From: Cristatella mucedo
Lineage: Eukaryota; Bryozoa; Phylactolaemata; Cristatellidae
NCBI GenBank assembly: GCA_009760855.2
Contig: WPIO01000003.1
Span: 8,268,001 to 8,332,000 of the forward strand
Length of the DNA: 64,000 bases
Reading direction: 5' to 3'
The position numbers were made by a program, and so were the translations under genes. How positions within the stretch are numbered: position 1 is the first letter of the stretch; the number at the start of each line of letters is the position of its first letter. Below, one piece after another: positions 22,301-34,300 of this stretch. The notes below the pieces were generated by a model. The model saw only the letters and a list, made by a program, of their open reading frames with translations. It searched no databases and had not been told where the DNA came from.

Positions 22301-25300
22301 ATTAGAGTAGTCTAGTCCAGACAGAACCAGGGAGCATTTTTGTAGCCAGGAAGCTACTAAGATCTTTAGCTTGCTGCTCAAAATCTCAATCGTACCCCTC
22401 CTCTTTTCTATTGCTGTCAAGATCTTCATCTCCTTGGGTATGCTATGCAGAGTGTGTCTGTATGTGCAGCATCGTTGGCATGCCTCACAGCACCTCTTTC
22501 CATCACACTTACTGTATTCTTACCGGACTTGAATGCAAGAAAACGGAAGACACTGGCCAGTTTTGGTTTTGGATCTACGTTTTACCAGGTTCAGCGCGAA
22601 GTTCTGGGCGGCATCGCCGGTCTGGTGGCTTCACACAGGCTCACGGTACGTACTTTTTTCCATTGCCACCACTGTCGTAGTGTAAATAACAGTACAACGC
22701 CCTAGCATTACACAGTGAGCAATCCTTTAACTTCAGACTAACGTTGGTATCTTCAACAAAGGCAAGAAGTCGGCCACACTAAGCAGAGGTATTGTTGCTG
22801 CTGCTTCTTCTGTTGTTACCATCGCAGCTGCTGCTGATGCAGCTGCTCTCCGCATGGACGTCTCTGGCCACTGCATCGACTCGGCAACGCGATTGAACTC
22901 GTGGTATTTCACTTGGATCCCTGGGCTGTCTACTGGCGATGGAACTCATCGCATCACGGTGCCATAGTTGCATTTTTTTAATATAATAATAATACATTTG
23001 GTATAGGTCCCTCAGAGAACTCAATGTTTAGCACCTGCCCACAATCCATGCATCTCTTACTAGGCGCTTTACATTTGCTGCAAAGAAAACACGATCGAAT
23101 GGTTAGTGTAAGCATGCTCAATAAACAACAAGAATAATATGGTTAGGGGTGATATGCACAGGGTCAGCATGCAAGTTTGGTTATTGGCAGCATGCACAGT
23201 GTCAGCATGCATAAGTACATAAAGGACGAATCACAGTGGCCCACTAAATGCTGTGATTAATAGATGTGTTTTTAGTTTCTTTTTAAATGTGGATAAGTCA
23301 GGAGTTGTCATGACACAAGTCGGAAGTAAGTTCCGTGCTTTGGGAGCATACAAACTAAAGGCAAAGTTTCCAAATGATTTGAGGTTTGTACGAGGTATTT
23401 CTAGACAGTTAGATTCCGAAAAGCGGGTGGTACGATGCTTGGCCTGGTGGAAAAGTAGATCCGATAGGTAGGCTGGAGCCAAAGAATGAAGGTTCCTAAA
23501 AGTGAGTGACAAAACGTTGAAGTCGATGCGTTGCTTGACTGGGAGCTAGGTCGGCAAAAAGTGGTTGATGTGGCAACTTCACCACTCACGACAGACAAGC
23601 CTAGCTACAGAGTTTTGCACCAGTTGTAAACGCCTGATTGCTCATGCCCGTAGACCAGCAAGTCAAGACAAGATGTCGCAAATGCGTGGATCAATTTAGA
23701 TGTGGTATCCCTGTCTAAAAAAGCTCGAATTTAAGCAATATTATGATGCTGAAAGTAGGCAGATTTGACTGCGGAGCTGATGTGATCGTCGAATGGGTGG
23801 TCACTTCTGGAACATGACACCTAGATTTCATGCAGATTCAACAGGAGCTATGCTGGCAGAGCCGATTTTGAGTTTTAGCCTTTCCAGTTTCTGAATCACA
23901 CTTGGTTTGCCCAGAACTAGCAAGTTGGTTTTAGCATCATTCAATTTAAGAAAGTTTGCGGCCATCTATGTTCGGATGTCATCAAAACATGCAGCAAGGG
24001 AGTTGAGAGAATTCGACGTGCGGTAGGGCTGGGAGGGATCAAAGCAAAGGTAAAACTGAGTGTCATATGCACAGAATTGAAAGCCAACGAGCCATAGAAG
24101 TGCATGCTACTCAAAGATTAACTTTTAGGTGGGTTTTAGTAGAAGGCTTTTAACGTTTGCGGCGTAGCTAAATGGCAGTAACTTCGGTTTTTTCCTTAGT
24201 ATCGCTGGGATTTCCTCTGTCTCCTCTCAGGCGCCCTATCCCTGGTGGGATATGGCCCCGAAGGGGGCTTCGACCTTCAGCCGGCCTCTTTGCTGGCTCA
24301 CCAGCACTTTTGGGTATGCTGCCCAATAACTCGGGCGCTAAATCTTCGAAGTCATGCTTCTCCCATCGAATCTGGCTTCGGAAATTGCTCAAGAACTATA
24401 GTTTTTTTATTTCCCATTCAACCAACGTATTGGCTAAAACCTTCCTGGTGTAGGATGGACATGGACAACTAGCGTCGTGTTTCCATCTTTCTTCCATCTG
24501 CGCTCGTACTCGGCTCGTGCTTGCGCTTGCACGCACGTGTGGCTGTGCTAGCCAGTCCAGCATGGTAGCATGTCTAAAACCTGAATGCATGATGTCTGAA
24601 CCTCGAAGCACGGGGGTGTGCCTATGGGTGTGACCGAGCCTGCCTGTTTTGCTTAGCGTTATTTCTTTTAGGGCTCTTTGCTGCAGATGCAACACGGCAG
24701 GCTGTGGACGGTTGGCCTGCCATCACGAAGTGAGTCGTCTATCAATCATTTGAAATTCAATCTGACCTGCCGGCACTCCTGTCTCTAGTCAGGTCGAAGC
24801 AGCATGATCTGCTGTGACAGTCACCGTTTGCTTGCATCCCATCCGACCCCATGATGCTTCTTGGCACGTGAAGGCTGTCTTCGTGTGCTGCAAGCTGTCA
24901 GGGGCAGCAGACTCTTTATCAAGAGCCTTGACAAATTGTTTCACGAAGCCCAATTGCATGTGTAGTGGGGGCACCACCACCATCTTTCGCAGATCCAAAA
25001 TTGGCTTCGACTTGACAGTGTTGTTCCACTGACTGACTGACTTTGACTCCGTCGTTCGTGTCAAAGAAATATTTTACTTCGACGAAGAGCAGCCTGCTGC
25101 AAAGAAGCAGCAAACAGTCAGCGCCGCCATATCACGGTTATAGTGTGTGGCTGCAATCCACAGGGCGTGCTGCACTAGCCAGCTCGCTCGTTGTAGAAGT
25201 GGCATCTGCCGTCGCGTGGCCTGGGGCTGGATTTCTCCTGCACGAGTGTGACAGCAGTTTAACAAACCGCCTTTGCCGGGCCTCAATTTGTCTCCCTGGT

Positions 25301-28300
25301 CTACCGGATCTTAGAGGTCACGACCTGGGTACGAAGCCGGTTAGCTTTCTAATGGGGCAGCCACAGGTCGCAGAGTGGGGCCAGCAATCACACTTTGTGG
25401 CCCGATATAGCCTGTCACTGTTGCGTGCAACTTTCCTGAGTCAGCAGGCATTAGACCGGTGAGCTACAGCTCCACTCACGATGCTAAGGATGAACTAGAA
25501 ATGCTAATCTCTCGACGTCACTGGTAGTACGGCAGCAGGCCCGTGGCTCCGTCGGATAACAGAAAGCTCGTGACGCAGCAAGATGGGGTATTCCAGTCAC
25601 GCAGCAAGATGAAGCAGCGGTGTATTCCATAACAGAACGATAGTGACTCAGCAAAGCAAGTCCACAGGCTGATCGTAGCCATTGCCGGAGCCTCTTGCTG
25701 AGCTCCCAGCCAAATAGAGATTAACACAAAGGTGAAAGTAAAAGTTACTGGTAGTTAGCAAAAGTCATCGAGCGCATCGATGTACGCACGTGTGTGCTTG
25801 CTAATATTAGCTGTAAGCGAGATGTTAGTAGCAAAAAAAGCGCTATTACCCGTGGCCATGCAATGAGCAATGGAGGGGATATAATAAGGGGGATGCATGG
25901 GATCAAGTGCTGAGTTCGGCGAAGTAAGTGCAAGCTTGACTGCTTGCTTGTTGTAGTCAATCATTGCAGATCCTACTGCGTGGACCACGGCCACTTAATA
26001 CTTGCTCTCTCACTTGTGAAATAGTCGCTAGGTGTAACTTGCGATTTCTGGGCAATGCCCCTACTTATGTTAGGCATATTAGAAACAGTGAATACAGTAT
26101 GAACAACGTTTGAACGTGTGAATATTAATTCGATGAACAATTTTAAAATTTCAGCATGATCGAGACAGATTACAATGGTTATTTGATGGCATGTCGTGCC
26201 CTCTTTGATTGAGCAAACATGGTACGGTTAACATAAGACGCGAAGAGCTTTGCCTTGAGTTTTTAGCCATCGGATGGTTGCATTTTTCTACTTTGCATGA
26301 ATGCAATCATATTATTAATGCAATCACATGCATCCATGGTGTGTAACTTGTTGGTGAAACTTGCAACAACCTCTGCTCTAGCTGCCAGCCACAGCTTGCA
26401 GGCATACCGTTTGTGGCTTGTGGATTTTTGAGACAAGCAGGTTCATGTACTATCCGTGCAAGCGGTTCTCCAAATCAAGATGATGTTTAGCATGTTGCTG
26501 TCAGCGGGCTGCAGGTGTTAGCCCGTGGTATGTAATACACTGACAGCACGTCAAGTAGAGTCCATAGCAGTGAAAAGGTACCAGGGAATCTCTTGATCAT
26601 CAATTCACGGGCATCCATGTTACTACCTTCTTCTTGAGGCAAGGAGCAAGAGCTAGGTAATCTCTGAACAAGAATCTGAAGAGAAAGCCTGACCTGAAGG
26701 AGACGTTAGGGGAAAGCCTTCAGGTGCTGTCGGATATTCTTTCTGTCAAGCAATAATGCAGACATAGCTCACCCAAAGAGGTGTAGAGTATGTAGTACCG
26801 ATAGTCTGGCACGTGTCAGACGACACCTAGAAAAGCCTGTTGATTACGTTGCGAGTTGATTTAAATTAAGAAATTAGTCAAAAAAGTTACAAAAAGTTGC
26901 TAAATTAACACTTCAAATAGGTAACACTTCAAACAGTTGCTTAACTCCAGTTCTGTTCATGAGCCACTCGATGGACTTTATTTTAATTTATATGTATGCT
27001 TGAGTTTATTTAAAGAAGAAAAATGTACATTTACGGGGCTAGCTTAAATGTAAATGCACTGGCAGGGCTAGCCTAACTTTGTGCTGTTTAAATGCAGAAC
27101 TTGCTATGGATTATATGCCTCCACTTTCGATGTAAATGTATCTAGCCCCTGCTGATGATGTCATTCATTCTTCGCCGTATGATGTGGCTTTTTTAGGCCT
27201 TTGGATCTAGAAGCACCCAACACTGATAGCTCACCGAGCATGCTACAAGAGAGCAGAAGGTTAGTCAGTCTGTTGGTGCAGAATTTGTATGCCAGGCAGC
27301 AGATTATTGCTGCATGATTATATCTATTTGTGTGCATCTTTCAGTCTTATCAATTGAGTCCCCATTGAATCATTGCAAAATGAAGTTCTCTGTGTGTAAG
27401 CATATGCAGAGTTTGTCATTATAATACCCCAACCAGCCCTCTTTTATCCCCCGAAATAGCTCTATATTTTTTATGTTCTGCTATGCATGCTAGCTGTGAT
27501 ATACATAAACAGAAGAAGTAGAAATGACCACATTGTATGTGTATGTCAGTAGAGTTAACTGACACCGCATGATCGGCTTTGATTTGAGATGATCATTTGA
27601 ATGTCTATCGCCATTAAATTTCTAAGATTTATTTTGTCATGCAACCGACATGTTTGCTGCAGTGATTAGCAGTGGCTATGCAGTATCGTTGGAGAGAAGC
27701 AGTTGATCTGTTTTAATCACTGGGTAGGCTTGACTACATCAGCACATATTACAGTATACACAGTGCTAGCCCTAAAAGAAAAATTCAGGCACCCCGGGAT
27801 TCAAGATTGTAACTTCAATTATTTCAGTGTTTATGGACTGCTGTCCAACAGATTTAACCAAAACTTAGGATTTTCACGAGTTAGCAATATTTTTAACAAC
27901 TCGTGCATGCTACCACATTGGTTTGCGAATAGGTGCAAAATATGCAATTGACCTTGTTTAGCAGTATGCTAAGCAATATATAGCTATAGTCAAAACATTT
28001 CTGATGATATTCTTTCCGATAGAATGTCAGAGTACTAAAAAGTAAGGCCTACTAGATTTTCCAACTATATCTCCAAAAATGGTATTGCAACCATTGGTAG
28101 AGCCAAGATGTCGGTAGAGGGCATGCCCCCCCCCCCCCAAGAAGAGGCCTGGGCCACCCCCTAACCTGGGCCACCCCTAAGCCCAAGTTTCGGCATTCAC
28201 GAACAACGAAATTATGTCCTATATCCAGTCCATGAACAACCGCAGCATGCATGCCGAATAAACACCATGATTACGAGCTACAATTTTTGATTACTTCTGG

Positions 28301-31300
28301 GTCTTGCCCCTACGTGGAAATCTTGGCTCTGCCCCTGATCTCAACAACCGGCAGATGCTTTAGGCATTCTCTCAGCAATAACACATTGTTTGAAGCATAC
28401 AATTTTGAGTTTGCACAACCGTAAGCCCGACATGGTTCGAAGCGATGCAAGAAATCGATGACATGGTAGAATGGAAAAAACCACCATGATAAAAGAGGAT
28501 TTAATAAATTCCTTTAAACTAATTCTTAGTTCTTGACTCTCTTGCTTTTCCAAATGCATGTACCATTAAGTAACTCTTCATAATCTCAATGGAAGCTTAT
28601 TAGTACTTGCAGGTCACCATGGTACCGGAATAGTGTGTTTACTAGGACTTCTACAGCAGTTTTATAGGGTTCCACTACTCCTTTTTTCTCAGGAAACGTA
28701 GTGAGCTGGCTTCCAACTACAAATGCACTATCGACTTCTTACATTGTCTCGAACCAGGTATGGTTTATACCTGTGCATGTGCAAAACCAAATGCCTCACA
28801 GATTGACCATTCCTGAAGAAGTTCCCGACACAATCGAGAGAAGGTATATGATCTGGATCTTAGCCCAGGTGTAAGGTGCTCGCAAAAGATTTAACTAGCT
28901 CCCTGGTTCTGTCTCGGCTAGATTATAGCAATTCCATCTTGGCTGGGCTAACAAAAAAGCCACTAGGCCACTGAAGCTGGGGATATATAGGGCTGCAAGG
29001 CTAGTTTACAAATTTCAGAGGTTTGGCAATGTGTCTCCTTTGCTGAAGAAGCTTCGATGGCTTCCGGTTGATCAATGAATACAGAGAAAAGTTCTTGCAC
29101 TGACCCACGAGTCAATTGCCCAATCACCTGCTGCAGGTGGGGCATACATTAGTCGCCAATGCTGCTGTGCTAATTACAATAGCAAGAGCAGTAGGCACAC
29201 ACAACATCATCTTAAGGAAGGGTGACCTAAATCAGAAGAGATTGCATAATCCAAAGATGAACTTCAAAGACGCCTCTTGTGACCTCCACTCTCTTGAAAT
29301 TCTGTTGTCAAGACTTCGAGATGACCTGTGCCAACAATTGATACCGGATGCCAAAAGGAGATGTGAATTGTGGGAAGTTTCAGTTAAACAGAGAATCCGC
29401 CGAAGGACACAGATGCCCGAGAACTAGCCTCAAGATGTTAGTCTCATGGTTTTCTAAAAGAGCTAGGATGGCTGCAGGTTGATCGACCGATACTGAGCAA
29501 AGTTCTTACACTGACCCACGAGGCTAACAATGCTATTCATGTGGTTTATTAAGCATATTACTCGCCATGGCTACCAGTAAAGCAACAGATTGACTTCAAG
29601 GTTTTGTAGCTCACTTTTAGGTCACTTCATTCTTTGGCTCCAGACTATCTCTCAGATCTACTCCCCCACTAGGCCAAGCATCGTACTACCCGCTTTTCGG
29701 AATGCAACAGTCTACCAATACCTCGTACAAACCTCAAATCCTTTGGAGACCGTGCATTTAGTTCGTATGCTCCCAAAGCCTGGAACTCCCTCCTGCGTCA
29801 GAACATCCCCTGACTTGACCACATTTACAAAGAACTTAAAAACACACCTATTTAGGACAGCATTTAGTGGGTCCCTGTGATTCGTCCTTGATGTGCTTAT
29901 GCGTGCTGACACTGTGCATGCTGCCACTAACCACATTTGCATGCTGACCCTGTGCATGTCACCCCTAACCATGTTATTCATAAGATTTATCAAGCACAAT
30001 ATTACTCACCATTCAATCGCGTTTCCCTTTGCAGCAAATGTAAAGCATCTAGAAAGAGACTGAGTTCTCCGAGGGCGCTTTATCAAGTGCATTATTATTA
30101 TTATTATTACGATTATTGTCATTTAGTTTCAAGAAATCCATCCATAAACTTTAACTTCCCCATGTTCTGATAGTACTGTCAAAAACTATCTTTCGAACAC
30201 CACAACTGTTTCCAAACCGAGTTCAAGCTGCAAAACAAGTTAATTTTGATTCCTTTTGATTTGATTTTGATTTGATTTGATTGATTTTGCTGATTCAACA
30301 GCTTCATTTATATAGCAGCAGAAGAGCCTTGACGGCTATCACTACCACTTGTCGTAGGCAATCAAACTTCTCGCAGTGCCGGTCCCGAACACATGACCTG
30401 GGTCCGGAACAGCGAGCACCTTATTCCTGAGCTAAGACCCAGGGGTTGTGCTAAGTCATAGAGTCATGAAGCTACCCCGAGACAAGGCGAGGACGCAGGG
30501 AGGTCACCCGGCACTCTCATTGTTATGTCTCAGTGAATGGTGGCTAATAAATTGGAGCTCTAAGTCGTACAGCTGCTGTTGGTCTTTCTATGGCCTTTTT
30601 CACAGCCTGTTTTAGCTAAACCCAAATCATCATTTCAAGATTATGATTGTATATGCAACTGTGCAAAGGCTAGTCGCATCGTGATTTTTGGGGTTCTGGT
30701 ATTATGGTTCGTGGAATGCTGTGACATTTCGTATGAAATCCCTGTTTTATCTTATCGCATGCCCTCAATTGCATTCATGTGCTATCCATGAACGTTTAAC
30801 GTTTTAGTCGCCCCTTTCAGCTGCCGTCCATGTTTGTGATCAGCAATAAACATCGCCAGTAATTGTCTCTAGGTCAGTTGCCACGTGAAATAGTGCTATT
30901 TCCTGCACTCTCTCATTAGCACCTAAACTAATTGCTTTTAAAAACTGGCTTAAAAAGCCTCGTGCAGTTTGATAGCCACCACAATAGGCAGGAGAAGTCA
31001 AGTCAGTTCAGTGTTTTCTCTGTCGGCTTATGAGCCTAATTACAAGTAAAACTGAACTTACATGTGACCCTATTGAGCAACGCTTGTATGTTGCCTGCAT
31101 CAAAATACGTCTCAAGTCCTCTAAATGAGCCATTCAAATGGCATTTTACCTTGGAATTAACTCCAAATAGACGGTGCTAACAATGTCACTTTACAAACCA
31201 CATTGATGGATTATGTCGTCAGAGCGCTTCGACAGCACATCCGGTTGCATGTTGGGCTCCAATCTTTTTCTTCCCTGGCCGGCCATGGGTTGCTACTGTT

Positions 31301-34300
31301 TATTGCAACTGAACCTGCCAGTTGATGTACGCTGGTGAATAAGACTAGTCGCTCACTAACCCTAGCAGCCTGCCTTTCCCAACAGGGATGCATGCTTGTC
31401 GGACAGTACAAGGAAAGAGTGAACGCAAGATTTTGGATTGCACGTTACATTGAAATCATCGGCAGTCATTTGCTTATACACTTTTTTACAGGTTTGTGTT
31501 AGTTTAATGGTTTTTTCTTTTCTTGCTGCCAAAGGCTGCTGGCCGGCCCTTGGATGCAATGTGCCACCACACCCATCACTGTGTTGATCTCGTAGCAATG
31601 GATAAGAAAAAATCAATTGTAACGGGTTCTGATCAAATGATAGGCAGATGCAATCAACCAGCCGGATTTTAAATTATACGGTTTGACTAAAATATTCAGT
31701 GTAGACGTTTTCTTGTTCTACTTCTGTTACTGGCTGCGACTTTCATTGGGCAATGTGTGGTTCCAATTAGCACCTTTGAATTGAGATTTCAATATATCGC
31801 TTAAATGGAAATTATTAAAAACATACAAGTCCGTTGATAATGAGCTATGAAGTGTACTTGGAAGCATCCTGTAGCAAAGATGTCAAACAATGCTTATTAC
31901 TGAAGAAATTCGAATGAATGAAGGAGCCAGGATCTTGGGATTTTGGACCTTCTTATTCAGATATTTGCCGTTAAGGAAATGATTGGGATTTTGAACAGAT
32001 TTGGAATTAATGTTTCATTTATGTTACTGCAACAATAATTCGCAATGCCTTTCTTAAAAGCTATAGACAGCATAAAGGTTATGCATATATAAAATATTTA
32101 TAATTCATTTGTATAGCGCCCTAAGAGAACTTAATCTCTATTGAGGCGCTTCACATATGCCAAGGGGCTCGAGCCCACCTTGGTCAGGGCGAGCACCTTA
32201 AGTAGCACGTGAGCAGCTTAAGCCAGGCTTGGTAAAAAGTCTTTTTTGCAATAATTCTGAGGTAATAATATAATAGTAATAATATATTGTTTGTATAGCT
32301 CCCTAATATAACTTAATCTCTATTGTGAAGTTTTACAACTCACTGCAAGAGAATCACGTACCCAAGGTTTAGTGACTTGCACGGTATCAAGCAAGCAAAA
32401 GCAAACAAGTATCGTGCTTAGGCTACCATGTTAAAGCAAATATGGAGACACTCATGGCGCATGTTAGTAGGACCTCTGGCTAGTAGCATCCACTGACTCG
32501 TGCGCGGGTGAGTATGCAAAGCAAAAAACAGGAACAAAAAAGACAAGCTCCCGTGGAGCAGAAGGAAACCGGAAACAGGAGCAGATGTGTCTTTAGCTGA
32601 GACTCAGCATAACTTCCGAAGCTATTACCTGTTTATTAATTCTGCTTCTTTTCTCATCATTTCACGATGAAGACAGACCCGAGCACCGGCTCATGTAACG
32701 TTAATCTACGTTGCACCGAACCTTATGATATATGCGTTGCTCTTCAGTTAGGACTAAGTTTTTTGCCTTGTTTCTGAATCTTGGCAATGCCGAGCAGCGT
32801 GGGCTTCTCTCTCATTTTACGATATCTACATATGAGGAATAATAATAAAACGATAAAGGTCAGCTTATCCAAAAGCCTCACTCCTATAGTTGGCAGAAGA
32901 GCATTAGTAGCTATCCCCTGCTTGCAGCAATCAATTAAGAATTGTCTGCTGCAGGACTCGAACCCACGACCTGGGTAGTAAAGAGTGATCACCTTACCCC
33001 TGAGCTAAGATCATGGGGCTAATTCAGCCAACCCATCTAATTCACCATGACAGTGTTATGCTAGGCTGGTTTGAACCTGTAAGCGAATCCAAGCGTTTCA
33101 GTCTATCGAAGCCATCCCGTTAAGATAATTTGGTTTGATGTCTCGATACAGAAGTGTGTGGGAGAGACCCTTACTTTTCTGGGTCTGTATGAATTGACTC
33201 TCGCAGGCTGGAGCATGAGCAAGAGCTTAGGTTAAAAATCAAATGATCTCGTCGAGTACTAATGCCACTAATTTGATGGCATACCAAGTTTACATATTTT
33301 GTCGTAGCCTGAGTCAGCTGTTATTTCTTTGAGAGCTGTAATAGATCTCACAATACTCATCGATGTCACTTACAAAGTGACCCACCAGTTTCTTGTTGCA
33401 GGCCGATTGACAGAAGCAACGTGCAGGCTGCTCCACCATATGAGCAGCTGTCAAAACGGCTGAACACTTATCTGCAGTCGACAGCACTGTTTGATCAAGG
33501 TGATGACTCTTCGAAATGCCCGAAGTTCAATTATTGCACCGTCGCGAGTATACTCAATTTCATTTGCGTGGTTTCTTGCTCTACCCTGTCGTATAAGTTT
33601 TTGCTTTGCTTCCGGGTTTTCAGATTATTTTGGCCAAACGATCGAAGCCTTGCAGGCACTTAATCTTCGACAGTAAGACGCATTTGCTCTGCTTGACTTG
33701 CATGCTTTGATGGCAGTGAGTGCTTAGGCTTTGAGTGCACTGCAGAAAACTCTGTAATGTAAATAGCACTCCTTTAGTCATCGTAGCTTTGTAGAATTGC
33801 AAATGGAAATACCCTGGACGTACCCTTACATATGTGCGTACAGACTGACGTTGCTGGTTACGTTGCTGGTTAGATGAACCTCTTTCTGTGAATCTTTGAT
33901 AATGTGCTACACCACTCGCTTGTACAGAAGGAAGGAGGCCATGGGGGAGGCCACGATTCTGCCTTTGATTAAGTGCACTTTGATGCACTTCGTTCTTTTC
34001 GTCCCGGCTACCACAGTCGCAGGAAGCAGCTCGACCCGTAAAAACAGTTACTTATCGGTTTGATCAGACGATGCAGTGTTAGTTAGCTGGTAATACTAGG
34101 AGTTCATGCGACCCCCTATGTGCCAAACGACCAGTGGTCAAGTCTATTAGAGCCATTCACCGTGGTATAGCTTTTGCTGGCCGGGCTATTGTTTTAACTC
34201 GCAACTCTGTCTTCATCATCTTCTTATGTAGCTGAATTTTCAGCCGGATTTATATAAGACTAGCTACGAAAAGGGATATTGAAGCACCTGAAAGAAAAAA

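Noticed and set aside
27010-27150. Inverted repeat around GGGGCTAG and TACATTTAC
   Set aside because: The two blocks are in different order on the two sides, so they do not form one continuous inverted repeat.
34021-34055. Possible missing exon of the unknown gene (SSSTRKNSYLS)
   Set aside because: Its length leaves phase 0, but the next exon at 36876 needs phase 2, and the donor is weak.
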